From an uncultured Paracoccaceae bacterium (GTDB lineage Bacteria > Pseudomonadota > Alphaproteobacteria > Rhodobacterales > Rhodobacteraceae), in contig CALMSR010000057.1 in assembly GCA_937872465.1 (NCBI GenBank), forward strand, positions 42,621-106,620: a stretch of DNA of 64,000 bases. Reading direction: 5' to 3'. This document shows, piece after piece, positions 30,015-39,170 of the stretch; the first letter of the stretch is position 1; every line of letters begins with the position of its first letter. The notes under the pieces are model-generated. The model was not told the DNA's origin and made no database searches. It was given only the letters and a program-made list of their open reading frames with translations. Made by a program: the position numbers and the translations under genes.

Positions 30015-30704
30015 ATGGACGAGATCCCCCTGCTTCTCGCCGGGGCCCGGCTGGTGGCCCGCTCCTCCGGCGCGCTCTGGTGGCCGGAGGAGCGGCTGCT
30101 CTGCGTCTCCGACCTGCATCTGGGAAAGTCCGAGCGCATCGCCCGGCGCGGCGGCACGCTGCTGCCGCCCTACGAGACCGCCGAGACCCTCGACCGGCTC
30201 GGCGCCGAGATCGCCCGACTCGCGCCCGCGACCGTGCTCTGCCTCGGGGACAGCTTCGACGACGTGGCGAGCGCCGGGGGCCTGGCGGAGGCCGATATGG
30301 CGCAGCTCCTGGTGCTGATGGCCGGGCGCGACTGGATCTGGATCGCAGGCAATCACGATCCCGGGCCGATCCCGCTCGGCGGCCGGCATCTCGCCGAGCA
30401 TGGCCGCGGGGCGCTTCGCTTCCGCCATGCCGCGCTGGCCGAGGCCGCGCCCGGCGAGGTCTCCGGCCATTATCACCCGAAGCTCCGCCTCGCGCTCGGC
30501 GGCCGCGGCCTGTCGCGCCCCTGCTTCCTGCATGATGGTCGCCGGCTGATGCTTCCGGCCTTCGGCGCCTATACCGGCGGCCTCGACGCCGGTCGGCCGG
30601 AGTTGGCCGGGCTCTTCGGCCCGGAGGCATGCGCAATCCTGACCGGCGCCCCCTGCCTCGCCCTGCCGCTCGCCGCCACGCGGGCGCGGCGCCAAGCCGG
30701 ATAG
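30015..30704 (+). CDS. pdeM: Ligase-associated DNA damage response endonuclease PdeM
   Basis: The 229-residue metallophosphoesterase has all metal-site motifs: SDLHLGKSE, GDSFDD, GNHDPG and GHYHPK. The ordering and the adjacency to the Lhr-like helicase identify the PdeM subgroup. It probably acts as a nuclease or phosphodiesterase in DNA repair. The start is the ATG at 30015, after a short gap from the helicase stop. Confidence 0.9.
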   Translation: MDEIPLLLAGARLVARSSGALWWPEERLLCVSDLHLGKSERIARRGGTLLPPYETAETLDRLGAEIARLAPATVLCLGDSFDDVASAGGLAEADMAQLLVLMAGRDWIWIAGNHDPGPIPLGGRHLAEHGRGALRFRHAALAEAAPGEVSGHYHPKLRLALGGRGLSRPCFLHDGRRLMLPAFGAYTGGLDAGRPELAGLFGPEACAILTGAPCLALPLAATRARRQAG

Positions 30705-30707
30705 GAC

Positions 30708-30731
30708 CGCGCCGCCGGACTTGCCGGCGCG
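30708..30731. terminator. Hairpin between convergent pdeM and SDR genes
   Basis: CGCGCCG and CGGCGCG enclose a 10-base loop. The stem lies directly after the pdeM stop and 23 bp before the SDR stop. No T-tract. Confidence 0.4.
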
Positions 30732-30753
30732 CGACCGGTGTCGCCGGCCGCCG

Positions 30754-31509
30754 TCAGCCCCGTCCGATGAAGGGCATCGTCGTCGCCATGATGGTGATGA
30801 ACTGCACGTTCACGTCGAGCGGCAGCGCCGCCATCTGCACCACGGTATCGGCCACATGGGTCACGTCGATGGTCGGCTCGGCCTTCAGCGTGCCGTCCGC
30901 CTGCGGCACGCCGCCGCTCATGCGCGCGGTCATCGCCGAGGCGGCGTTGCCGATGTCGATCTGGCCGCAGGCGATGTCGAACGCGCGCCCGTCGAGCGAG
31001 ATGCTGCGCGTGAGCCCGGTGATGGCGTGCTTCGAGGCGGTATAGGGCGCCGAGCCGTAGCGCGGCACATGCGCCGATATCGAGCCGTTGTTGATGATCC
31101 GCCCACCCCGCGGATCCTGGCCGCGCATCATGCGGAAGGCGGCACTGGCGATCAGGAAGGCGCCGTCGAGATTGACCGAGACCACCCGGCGCCATTCCTC
31201 CCAGGTGATGTCGCCCACCAGCGTGGTGCTCACATTGCTGCCGGCGTTGTTGAACACCACGTCGAGCCGCCCGAAGCGCTCGCCGATGGTGCGGAAGAGC
31301 GCCTCCACCGATTGCGGATCGGTGACGTCGCAGGGCACGCCGAGGCAGCGCGCGCCGGCCTCTCCGAGGGCCCCCTTGGCGGCCGCGAGCTTCTCCGGTC
31401 CGCGCGCCGCCAGCACGACCTGATGGCCGGCCCGGGCGAAGGCGCCGGCAGTGGCCGCCCCGATGCCCTGGCTCGCGCCCGTGACCAGCACGATCTTCGC
31501 CTCGCTCAT
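30754..31509 (-). CDS. SDR-family oxidoreductase
   Basis: The 251-residue short-chain dehydrogenase has the NAD(P)-binding TGASQGIG at residues 10-17, NNAG, the catalytic Ser in NNGSISAH and YTASK for Tyr/Lys. The terminal TTMPFIGRG is typical of one SDR subgroup. The substrate is unknown. The ATG overlaps the stop of the upstream hydroxypyruvate-isomerase-like gene (ATGA), so they act in one pathway, possibly of a sugar acid. Confidence 0.9.
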   Translation of the reverse strand: MSEAKIVLVTGASQGIGAATAGAFARAGHQVVLAARGPEKLAAAKGALGEAGARCLGVPCDVTDPQSVEALFRTIGERFGRLDVVFNNAGSNVSTTLVGDITWEEWRRVVSVNLDGAFLIASAAFRMMRGQDPRGGRIINNGSISAHVPRYGSAPYTASKHAITGLTRSISLDGRAFDIACGQIDIGNAASAMTARMSGGVPQADGTLKAEPTIDVTHVADTVVQMAALPLDVNVQFITIMATTMPFIGRG

Positions 31510-32294
31510 TCGTCCCCTCCCCCGACAATTTCGCCGCGCCGCCAGGGCGCGAGCCAGCCCAGACCGTCCTCGGTCCGTCCCGCGGGCCGGTATTCGCAGC
31601 CCACCCAGCCCTCGTAGCCCACCGAATCCAGCACGTCCATCAGATGCCCCAGCGCGAGCTCGCCCCGGTCCGGCTCCTCGCGGTCGGGGACGCCGGCGAT
31701 CTGCACATGGCCGATCACCGGCGCCAGCGCCTCGATGCGGCGCGTCAGGTCGCCTTCGGAGATCTGCGTGTGATAGAGGTCGAACTGCAGCTTCAGGTTC
31801 TCCGCCCCAACCGCCTCGATCACCCGCAACGCCTCGTCGCTGGACGCAAGATGGTAGCCGGGCATGTCGCGGGCATTGAGCGGCTCGATGGTGAGGACCA
31901 TGTCCGGCGCCGCCGCCGCGGCCCGCCGCAGGTTCGCCACGAAGGTGGCGCGCGCCGCCGGCCCCGTGGCGATGCCCGCCATGACATGCAGCCGCCCAGG
32001 GCGCAGCACCCGCGCATAGTCGAGCGCCTGCGCGAAGCTCCGTTCGAAACGGGCCTCCTCCCCCGGCAGCGCCGCGAACCCGCGTTCGCCCGCCGCCCAA
32101 TCCCCCGGCGGCGCGTTGAAGAGCGCGAGCGCGAGCCCCGCGGCGTCGAGGCGCTCGCGCAGGATCCCGGCCGCCTCCGCATAGGGAAAGAGGAACTCCA
32201 CGCCCTCGAATCCCGCCGCCGCGGCCGCGCCGAACCGATCGACGAAGGCCCGCTCGGTGAAGAGCATCGTCAGGTTGGCGGCGAAACGCGGCAT
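31506..32294 (-). CDS. Hydroxypyruvate isomerase-like TIM-barrel protein
   Basis: The 262-residue protein has an N-terminal [18 protein letters not shown] motif, [23 protein letters not shown] with a metal-binding Glu, [12 protein letters not shown] and CEYRPAG with the second acidic ligand. These are the marks of the Hyi/OtnI group, which isomerises hydroxypyruvate or 2-oxo-tetronates. Overlap with an SDR and the proximity of a DMT transporter suggest a sugar-acid pathway. Hyi versus OtnI cannot be separated by eye. Confidence 0.85.
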   Translation of the reverse strand: MPRFAANLTMLFTERAFVDRFGAAAAAGFEGVEFLFPYAEAAGILRERLDAAGLALALFNAPPGDWAAGERGFAALPGEEARFERSFAQALDYARVLRPGRLHVMAGIATGPAARATFVANLRRAAAAAPDMVLTIEPLNARDMPGYHLASSDEALRVIEAVGAENLKLQFDLYHTQISEGDLTRRIEALAPVIGHVQIAGVPDREEPDRGELALGHLMDVLDSVGYEGWVGCEYRPAGRTEDGLGWLAPWRRGEIVGGGDE

Positions 32295-32322
32295 CCGTGG
32301 GCTCCCCTTCGCAATCCCGGCT

Positions 32323-33246
32323 TCACAGGGCCGATTCGACGACCTCGGCCGAAGGCGCCCGGCGCGCCTGCTGCCGTTCGATCAGCCAGATATAGAAGCC
32401 GCTCGCCACCACGATCCCGGCGCCGGCCATTACCCAGCCGTCCGGCGCATCGCCGAAGATGATCCAGCCCGAGGCGGCCATGAAGACGATCTGCACATAG
32501 ACGAAGGGAGCGAGCACCGAGGCCGGCGCGAAGCGATGCGCCACCGTCAGGAGCTGATGCCCGCCCCAGCCGAAGACCCCGATCAGCGCCAGGGCAAGCC
32601 AGCCCGGGGCGTCGGTCGGCCAGTGCCAGTCGCCCAGGGCCAGGGGCGCGGTGCCCAGCGTCGCGATCAGCGCGGCGTAGAATTGCAGCGTCGCGGTGCT
32701 TTCCCGCCCGGCCAGCCTCCGGGTCAGGATCGAATAGAGCGCGACGCACACCGAGGCCACCAGCGAGAGCAGCATCGCCCAATGGGCGCTGCCCGAGAGC
32801 GGCCTGGTGACCACCAGAATGCCGATGAAGCCGACGCCGATCGCCATCCAGCGCCGCGGCCCGACGCGCTCGCCCAGCATGGGGATCGACAGGAGGCAGA
32901 CCCAGAGCGGCGAGGTGAAGAGGATCGCGGCGGTTGTCGCCAGCGGCAGATAGCTCAGCGCCCAGAAGTTCGTCACCGTGCTGGCGAGCAGCGCCCCGCC
33001 GCGCAGGAGTGCCGTGCCGCGGTTCTCCGTGCGCCAGAGCCCCTCGCCGGCCATGAAGGCGAGCACGAGCACCAGTGCGAGATGCCCCACGTAGCGGGAG
33101 AAGACCAGCTGCGGGATCGGTAGCCCCGCCTGGACCAGCCATTTGGCGCAGGTATCCACCCCGGTGAAGATCAGCAACGCCACCAGCGACAGCAGGATCG
33201 CCGCGAGCCGGCGGTCCGCAAGCGGCGGGACGGTACTTACCGCCAT
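32323..33246 (-). CDS. DMT-superfamily (EamA) transporter
   Basis: The 307-residue membrane protein has ten hydrophobic helices in two EamA repeats; LLASTVTNFWALSYLPLATTAAI and VGFIGILVV are typical of the first. The family exports metabolites or amino-acid derivatives. The start at 33246 (ATG) is preferred over an upstream TTG at 33264. It lies 28 bp ahead of the isomerase gene in the same direction, so it may carry the pathway's substrate or product. Confidence 0.88.
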   Translation of the reverse strand: MAVSTVPPLADRRLAAILLSLVALLIFTGVDTCAKWLVQAGLPIPQLVFSRYVGHLALVLVLAFMAGEGLWRTENRGTALLRGGALLASTVTNFWALSYLPLATTAAILFTSPLWVCLLSIPMLGERVGPRRWMAIGVGFIGILVVTRPLSGSAHWAMLLSLVASVCVALYSILTRRLAGRESTATLQFYAALIATLGTAPLALGDWHWPTDAPGWLALALIGVFGWGGHQLLTVAHRFAPASVLAPFVYVQIVFMAASGWIIFGDAPDGWVMAGAGIVVASGFYIWLIERQQARRAPSAEVVESAL

Positions 33247-33417
33247 ATCGGCCCCGACCCGCAACCGAAACCGCCCGGCGATCTCGCCCCTGCAATCATC
33301 CGCGACGCGGTCCCTGAATCAGAAACAATGGCCAAGATGGATCATCAATGGCCGCCGATGTCGAGGCGATTCGCCCCCTCGCTCCCCGGCCCGCCGGGGC
33401 CGGAGCCGGGCGCCGAT

Positions 33418-34065
33418 TCAGCCCGCGGGGCGTCCTCCGATCACGCCGACCGTCCAGGACGCGGTCTCGCCGAGAAGGCGCGTCATCACGGTGTTGAAGG
33501 CCGAGACCACGGTCAGCGGATCGTCGTTCGCCGCGATCGCGCTGGCCGCGAAGCTGCGCCGCGCCAGGGTGCGGCCGTCCACGTCGCGCGAGAGCGTCAG
33601 GTTCAGCCGCACCACGACCGCGAGCCCGCCGCTGTCACCCGCAGGCATCACCTCGGCCTGGAAAGCCTCGATGTCGGTCTGGAGCACGTAATCCGGGAGG
33701 GGGCCGGCGGTCTGCGACGTCACGAAGCCGATGCGCCCGGTATTGGCCAGCGAGCGTACCAGGAGCGACTGCACGTGCAGGGGAAGCTCGTCCACCCAGC
33801 GCGATGCCGGCAGGAAGGCGATCTGCAGCGGGTTCGGCTTGACCATGATGCGGTCGGAGGCGATGGCCGCAGAGGCGGTCGGCACCGCGACATAGAGCGT
33901 GCGCCCCGAAGGCGCGCCCGAGCCGCCCGCCGGGGGCAGCGGCAGCATCTCGAAGGTGTCGAGGGAGCGTGCAGCGGAATCGAGCGAGGAGACCGCGGCG
34001 CATCCCGCGACCAGCGGCAGGATCAGGGCCAGGGCGAGGGCGCGAAGCCCGCGGAACAGGGTCAT
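33418..34065 (-). CDS. ABC transport auxiliary lipoprotein (PqiC/MlaB-operon type)
   Basis: The 215-residue protein has a lipoprotein signal with lipobox LVAGC (Cys22) and a C-terminal ABC-trans-aux domain (VAVPTASAAIASDRIMV, ASRWVDELPLHVQSLLV). The domain accompanies MCE/Mla lipid transport systems in the outer membrane or periplasm. It is the last gene of the operon, 7 bp after the MCE gene stop. Confidence 0.9.
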   Translation of the reverse strand: MTLFRGLRALALALILPLVAGCAAVSSLDSAARSLDTFEMLPLPPAGGSGAPSGRTLYVAVPTASAAIASDRIMVKPNPLQIAFLPASRWVDELPLHVQSLLVRSLANTGRIGFVTSQTAGPLPDYVLQTDIEAFQAEVMPAGDSGGLAVVVRLNLTLSRDVDGRTLARRSFAASAIAANDDPLTVVSAFNTVMTRLLGETASWTVGVIGGRPAG

Positions 34066-34072
34066 GGGCGCC

Positions 34073-36163
34073 TCACCTCCTGAAATCCGGCGGCTGGTTG
34101 CCCAGCAGGAACCGCGCCGGATCGCGCTCCAGCCGCGTGGCGATGCGCTCGAGGCTCGCCACCAGCGACCGGGCCTCCTGGGTGAAGCGCACGAATTCCG
34201 GCAGCCCGGTCTGGGCGAAGCTCTGCACCCCCGGCGCGCTGGCCGCGACCACGGCGTCGATGCGCTCGACCACGTCGCTCGCCCGGGCCATCGTGGCGCG
34301 CAGCTCGGCCGTCACCGCCGGCAGGTCGGCGGCGACGTCCGAGACCGCGGTGCCGAGTTCCGAGGCCGCCGTGCGGATGCTCTCGGCGGTCGGGGCGACC
34401 TCCTCGTCGATGATGCGATTGGCGCTGGTGAAGGTGCCCTCGGCGGCGGTCAGCGCGGCTTCCGCTGCGCCGATCGCGGCATCGATCCGGCCGAGGGTCG
34501 CGTTCGCGTCCTGGAAGGTCTCGGTCGCCGCGCTCAGCGCCGCCTCCGCCTCCTGGGAGAGCGGCGCGAGGCGGCCGGTGAAATCCGTCAGCTCGTCGCC
34601 GACCGTGCCGATGACCCGGTTGGCGGTGTCGCTCGCCGAACGGATGTCGGCGACGATGCCCGGCACGTCGTCGGTCACCACCCGGCCGATGGCCGCGATC
34701 GAGACATCGGCCCTGGCGAGCGTCGCCCGCGCCTCGGCGACCAGCGCCGCCCCGTCGCCCTCGATGAGCGTGCCGGCGGTGTCGGTCGCGGTCGTGATCG
34801 AATTCAATGCCGCATCGGCCCCGGAGAGCGTGGTGTCGAGCCGCGCCAGCGTCCCGCGCGCGTCCGTCAGCGCCGCGGTGGCGGTCGTCAGCACCTCGTC
34901 GGCGTTCCGCGACAGAGGCTCGAGACTGCCGGTGAAGGCGGTGACCTCGTCGCCCACCGTGCCGATCACCCGGTTGGCGGTCCCGGCGGCCGCGCGCAGA
35001 TCCGCCATTGCTCCCGGCAGGTCGTTATCGACCACCTGCCCGATCGTGTCGAGCGCGCTGTCGGCCTTGGCGAGCGCGTCGCGGGCCTCGGCGACCAGCG
35101 TCACCCCGTCGCCGTCGACCAGTTGGTCGAAGCTGTCGGAGGCTTCCTCGACCGCCTTCAGCGCCGAATCGGCATTGGCCAGCGTGGTGTCGAGCGCTGA
35201 GAGCGTGGTCTTGAGCTCCACCAGCCGCGCATCCGCGGTCTGCCCCACCGCCCCGAAGCTCGCGAGCACCGAGCGCAGCTCGCCCTCGATCCCGTCGATC
35301 GCATCCCTCAGGCTCACCACCGTCGCGTCGAGTTCGGTCACGAGCTTCGGGATCTGCTCGCGGATCAGCCCCTCGGCACCCTCGAAGGCGCTGCCGGCCT
35401 TGCCGAGCGCCTCGGTGGCCGTGGTCAGCGTGGTCTTCGATTCCGCGAAGGCCTCGCGCACTACCGTCATGGTCTCGTCGGCGCCATCGAGCGCGGTCTG
35501 CAGGGACTTGCTGATCGGGTCGAGTCGGTCGGTGAAGGCCGAGATCTGCGAGGTCGCCGAGGCGACGGTCCTGGTGATCGAGGAGAAATCGTTCAGCGCC
35601 GCGTCGAGCCGCCCGGAGGCGTCGTCGAGGTTCTTCAGGATGCCCGCGACATAGGCCTGGTTCTCGCCGCCGGTGAAGGCCTGGATGTCCTTGATGACCT
35701 TGAGCGCCTCGCTCAGCAGATCCGGCGCGTCCTCGCTGAGCTGGTCGACCAGCGAGCGCTGGCCGACGATCAGCGGCACCCCGCCGTCCGCGCCGACCAG
35801 CGGCTCGGAATCGCCGGTCCCGCCGCTCAGCGCCACATAGGAAACCCCGGTCACGCCCTGCGAGCGCAGCTGCGCGGTGGTGTTCTTCAGGATCGGCGTC
35901 TTGGCATCGACCTCGATGCGGACCCGGACTTTGCTCGGATCCTTGTCGTAGAGGTTCAGCGAGACGACCTGGCCGACCGACAATCCGTTGAACCGCACAT
36001 CCGCCGCCTGCGACAGGCCCGAGACATCGTTGAAGAGGATATCGTAATGGTCGTACTGCCGGTCCACCTGCACGCTGGCGAGCCAGATGAAGAAGACGAA
36101 CCCCGCGACGATCCCGAAGAGTGTCACCGCGCCGATCAGCACGTAATTGGCGCGCGTCTCCAT
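34073..36163 (-). CDS. MCE-family (MlaD-like) lipid-transport protein with long helical tail
   Basis: The 696-residue protein has one N-terminal membrane helix (residues 6-30), one MCE domain (about 38-117, DILFNDVSGLSQAADVRFNG) and an unusually long alpha-helical, Ala/Thr/Asp-rich tail. The tail includes a near-identical tandem repeat of 118 residues (348-465 and 466-583, sharing TANRVIGTVGDE). MCE proteins form periplasmic lipid channels; a long tail suggests a tube or needle, as in PqiB-like proteins. It lies directly downstream of the ATPase gene. Confidence 0.9.
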   Translation of the reverse strand: METRANYVLIGAVTLFGIVAGFVFFIWLASVQVDRQYDHYDILFNDVSGLSQAADVRFNGLSVGQVVSLNLYDKDPSKVRVRIEVDAKTPILKNTTAQLRSQGVTGVSYVALSGGTGDSEPLVGADGGVPLIVGQRSLVDQLSEDAPDLLSEALKVIKDIQAFTGGENQAYVAGILKNLDDASGRLDAALNDFSSITRTVASATSQISAFTDRLDPISKSLQTALDGADETMTVVREAFAESKTTLTTATEALGKAGSAFEGAEGLIREQIPKLVTELDATVVSLRDAIDGIEGELRSVLASFGAVGQTADARLVELKTTLSALDTTLANADSALKAVEEASDSFDQLVDGDGVTLVAEARDALAKADSALDTIGQVVDNDLPGAMADLRAAAGTANRVIGTVGDEVTAFTGSLEPLSRNADEVLTTATAALTDARGTLARLDTTLSGADAALNSITTATDTAGTLIEGDGAALVAEARATLARADVSIAAIGRVVTDDVPGIVADIRSASDTANRVIGTVGDELTDFTGRLAPLSQEAEAALSAATETFQDANATLGRIDAAIGAAEAALTAAEGTFTSANRIIDEEVAPTAESIRTAASELGTAVSDVAADLPAVTAELRATMARASDVVERIDAVVAASAPGVQSFAQTGLPEFVRFTQEARSLVASLERIATRLERDPARFLLGNQPPDFRR
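34415..35122 (-). repeat. Tandem 118-residue repeat inside the MCE protein
   Basis: Codons 348-465 (34769-35122) and 466-583 (34415-34768) encode two like units: each begins (V/E)GDG, then LVAEAR, TIG/AIG, TANRVIGTVGDE, FTG and the Leu/Asp-heptad pattern. The units keep the same length, so the tail probably grew by duplication. Confidence 0.75.
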
Positions 36164-36166
36164 CGC

Positions 36167-36943
36167 TCAGGCGCGCCCCAGCGCGGCGCGCGCCCGCGGC
36201 CCGTGGAAATACTCGCGCACCCAGGGGTCGTCGACCTCGAGCATGTCCTGCATGGTTCCGGTCACCAGCACCTTCTTCTGCGACAGCACCGCAATGCGAT
36301 CGGCGATCGCATGCAGGCTGTCGAGATCATGTGTAACCAAAAACACCGTCAGGCCAAGCGCATCCGTGAGCTTGCGGATAAGCTCGTCGAAGGCTGCGGC
36401 GCCGATCGGGTCGAGCCCCGCGGTCGGTTCGTCGAGAAAGACGATCTCCGGATCGAGCGCGAGCGCGCGCGCGAGTCCCGCCCGCTTGCGCATGCCTCCC
36501 GAGAGCTCGGAGGGGAACTTCGGCCCGGCGTCGGGCGGCAGCCCCGCCATCGCCACCTTGAGCGCAGCGAGCGCTTCGCGGACCGGGGCACCGATATGCA
36601 GCTGCTCTCGCATCGGCGCCTCGACGTTCTCCTGCACGCTCAGCGCCGAGAAGAGCGCGCCGTCCTGGAACATCACCCCCCAGCGCCGCTCGATTGCGGC
36701 GCGTTCCGCCTCGCTGGCGTGCAGCACGTCCGTCCCGAAGACCCGCACGCTGCCCGAATCCGGCTGCTTCAGGCCGACGATCGCGCGAAGCAGCACCGAC
36801 TTGCCGGTGCCCGAGCCGCCGACCACGCCCAGCACCTCGCCGCGGTAGACGTCGAGGTCGAGCCCCTTGTGCACCACATGCGTCCCGAAGCGCGTCACCA
36901 GGCCCCGCACCTCGATGACCGCTTCGCGCGGCGCCTCGGTCAC
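36167..36943 (-). CDS. ABC transporter ATP-binding protein of lipid-transport system (MlaF-like)
   Basis: The 258-residue ATPase has Walker A GGSGTGKS, the signature LSGGMRKRAGLARAL, Walker B FLDEPTAGLDP and the switch His in LVTHD. The arrangement matches MlaF-type subunits. A GTG at 36943 overlaps the permease stop as GTGA. It energises transfer of phospholipids between the inner membrane and the MCE protein. Confidence 0.93.
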   Translation of the reverse strand: MTEAPREAVIEVRGLVTRFGTHVVHKGLDLDVYRGEVLGVVGGSGTGKSVLLRAIVGLKQPDSGSVRVFGTDVLHASEAERAAIERRWGVMFQDGALFSALSVQENVEAPMREQLHIGAPVREALAALKVAMAGLPPDAGPKFPSELSGGMRKRAGLARALALDPEIVFLDEPTAGLDPIGAAAFDELIRKLTDALGLTVFLVTHDLDSLHAIADRIAVLSQKKVLVTGTMQDMLEVDDPWVREYFHGPRARAALGRA

Positions 36944-38061
36944 AGGCCCACCAGCGCGTAAAAGATCGAGAAGCCCGCATCCGCCACGATCACCAGGAAG
37001 ATGGCGAGCACCACCGATTTCGAGGTGAGCCGGCCGAGCGATTCCGCATTGCCCTCGACCTTCAGCCCCTCGTAGCAGCCGATCAGCCCGATGAGCACGG
37101 CGAAGAACGGCGCCTTGATCAGCCCGGTGACGTAGTGGCTGGCGTCGGTGGCGTTCAGCAGCCGCGCCTGGAACATGCCCGGCGAGATCCCGAGCTCGAT
37201 CCAGGACATCAGCGCGCCGCCCACGAGCCCCATGATGTCGGCGACGAAGCCCAGGATCGGCAGCATGACCACCAGCGCGAGAATGCGCGGCAGCACCAGC
37301 ACCTCGATCGGATCGAGGCCGAGCGTGCGCATGGCGTCGATCTCCTCGCGCATCTTCATCGAACCAATGGCAGCGGTGAAGGCCGAGGCCGAGCGCCCGG
37401 CCACGATGATCGCGGTCAGCAGGATCCCCAGCTCGCGCAGGATCGAGAGCGCGATGAGATCGACCACGAAGATCTCCGCCCCGAACTGCTGGAGCTGGGT
37501 CGCCCCCTGGAAGGCGAGCACGACGCCGATGAGGAAGGCCATCAGCGAGACGATCGGCACCGCGTTCAGCCCCGCCTCCTGCATGTGATGCACCAGCGAG
37601 GTGAAGCGCAGCCGCCCGGGATGGAGGAAGAGCGCCGCGATCCGCGCCATCACCGCCCCGAGCAGGGCGGTGAGCTCGACGAGCGTCAGGCCCGCGGCCA
37701 CCGTAGCCTCGCCGAAATCCGCAAGCCGGTCCCGCAATCCCGGCCGGGGCCGGTCCGGCAGCGGCCCCTTCGGCAGGCTCGCCTCCACCGTCTCGAGCAA
37801 TTCGTTCTGGGTCCGGCTGGCGCCGGCGAGCCGAGTCTCGACGCCGTCGGCCGCCAGGCGCCGGCGCAGGTCGGCGATCATCCACGCCCCGGCGGTGTCC
37901 AGCCGCTCCACGCGGCGGAGGTCGATCACCGCCGGCCCCGGCCCGGCGACGGCGTCGAGCCTGGCGCGCAGCCCCTCCACCTGCGCGATCAGGACCTCCC
38001 CGACCAGCGCGATCACGGTCTCCCGGCCGTCGGTGTCGATCTCAACGCGCGCGTCGGTCAC
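36940..38061 (-). CDS. MlaE-family lipid ABC permease with N-terminal STAS domain
   Basis: The 373-residue protein has a STAS-like domain in the first 95 residues (VIALVGEVLIAQVEGLRARLDAV, VIDLRRVERLDTAGAWMI), then the MlaE membrane domain with five helices (TSLVHHMQEAGLNAVPIVSLMAFLIGVVLAF, LRELGILLTAIIVAGRSASAF). Here the MlaB-like STAS domain is fused to the permease, where E. coli has separate proteins. It is the first gene of the operon, and the GTG at 38061 is the likely start. Confidence 0.92.
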   Translation of the reverse strand: MTDARVEIDTDGRETVIALVGEVLIAQVEGLRARLDAVAGPGPAVIDLRRVERLDTAGAWMIADLRRRLAADGVETRLAGASRTQNELLETVEASLPKGPLPDRPRPGLRDRLADFGEATVAAGLTLVELTALLGAVMARIAALFLHPGRLRFTSLVHHMQEAGLNAVPIVSLMAFLIGVVLAFQGATQLQQFGAEIFVVDLIALSILRELGILLTAIIVAGRSASAFTAAIGSMKMREEIDAMRTLGLDPIEVLVLPRILALVVMLPILGFVADIMGLVGGALMSWIELGISPGMFQARLLNATDASHYVTGLIKAPFFAVLIGLIGCYEGLKVEGNAESLGRLTSKSVVLAIFLVIVADAGFSIFYALVGL

Positions 38062-38212
38062 TTGGCCCCGCTGGATGATGCTGGCGCGATAAGACCACGC
38101 CGGCCCCGCCCCGGCAACAGAAGGCAGTCGGTGCCGCGATGCCGGTCGCACCGCTGGAAAAGCACGGGCGGGAGGCTCGACGTCTCGGTGCGCCGATCCG
38201 ACCGGATTTCTG

Positions 38213-38659
38213 TCAGGCCGCCACGCCGGCGGCGTTGCGCACCCAGCCCACGATGGCCTGCGCCTGCTGCGCCCCGGCCTGGCGGGCGATCTCGCGCCCG
38301 CCTCGGTATAGGATCAGGGTCGGGATGCCGCGGATGTTGCGTCCTTGGGTCGCCCGCGGATGCGCCTCGGTGTCGATCTTGGCGAGCCGCGCCCGGCCGC
38401 CGAGCGCCGCGGCCGCCCTGACGAATTCCGGCGCCATCATCCGGCAGGGCCCGCACCAGGGCGCCCAGAAATCGACCACCAGCGGCACCTCATCGGTCCG
38501 CGCCGCCTTGTCGAGCACCACCGGGTCGAGCTCGCGCACGGCAGGCTCCATCAGCCCCGCGCCGCAGGTGCCGCATTTCGGCCGGGCGTCGAGCCGGTCG
38601 GCCGGCACCCGGTTCACCTGTCCGCAATCGAGACAGACCAGCTTCACGCCCGCCGCCAT
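38213..38659 (-). CDS. trxC: Thioredoxin 2 type (TrxC) thioredoxin with zinc ribbon
   Basis: The 148-residue protein has an N-terminal zinc ribbon CLDCGQ and CGTCGAG (about residues 9-35), then a thioredoxin domain with FWAPWCGPCRMMAPEF. TrxC reduces disulfides and is zinc/oxidation sensitive. The start MAAGVKLVCLDCGQ at 38659 is set by the zinc motif; an ATG at 38743 in frame would add an implausible extension. Confidence 0.93.
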   Translation of the reverse strand: MAAGVKLVCLDCGQVNRVPADRLDARPKCGTCGAGLMEPAVRELDPVVLDKAARTDEVPLVVDFWAPWCGPCRMMAPEFVRAAAALGGRARLAKIDTEAHPRATQGRNIRGIPTLILYRGGREIARQAGAQQAQAIVGWVRNAAGVAA

Positions 38660-38885
38660 CTCCGGCACCTTTCCGCTTCGGAATTTCCCTCCGCCCCGAT
38701 GTAGGGAATGCCCCGAAACGGTCAAGCCCACCGGTGCAGTCATGACAACGGGTTAGAAGGAGAGCCCCCAATCCTCCGCCGCCGTCTTCATCGGGAAGGC
38801 GCTCCCATCCGGCAGCGTGACCACGCCGAGCACATCCACGACCAGCGCCAGCGACAGGCCGATCAGCCCGTATTCGACCTGGTTG

Positions 38886-39170
38886 TCACCCCGGGTCGAG
38901 GTCGATCCTCCATTCCGTCGTGCCGCTGCGGTGGAACGCGCTCACCCGCTCGAGCTCGGTGCCGGCCGTATCGGATCGCGTGTCGACGCAGATCGCCTTG
39001 AGGAACTCGAGGATCGCGATCAGGTCCTTGTCGTCGAAGCCCTCGGGAAGCTGTCCCTTCTCCGCGACCAGGGACGCCGCCCCGACGCGCAATCCGCCCA
39101 AGTTGCCCTTCCGGGCGGCCTCGATTCCGTGGCTGAGCGGGGAGTCGGGGATGATGAAGTCGTCCGCCAT
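38886..39170 (-). CDS. Hypothetical 94-residue protein
   Basis: The ORF begins MADDFIIPDSPLSHGIEAARKGNLGGLRVGAASLV with GGAGGGAAAG before the ATG, and ends TEWRIDLDPG. Codon usage is like its neighbours. It is soluble and mixed alpha/beta in character, with a KDLIAILEFLKAI helix. No family was recognised, and neither neighbour explains its job. A good ribosome site supports it as a real gene. Confidence 0.6.
   Translation of the reverse strand: MADDFIIPDSPLSHGIEAARKGNLGGLRVGAASLVAEKGQLPEGFDDKDLIAILEFLKAICVDTRSDTAGTELERVSAFHRSGTTEWRIDLDPG

Noticed and set aside
38753..38880. Minus-strand frame reading VEYGLIGLSLALVVDVLG then TLPDGSAFPMK, pilin-like
   Set aside because: No ATG, GTG or TTG opens the frame ahead of the hydrophobic part; the next start gives only 28 residues. 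It might be a remnant or a chance hydrophobic stretch, so it is not called.
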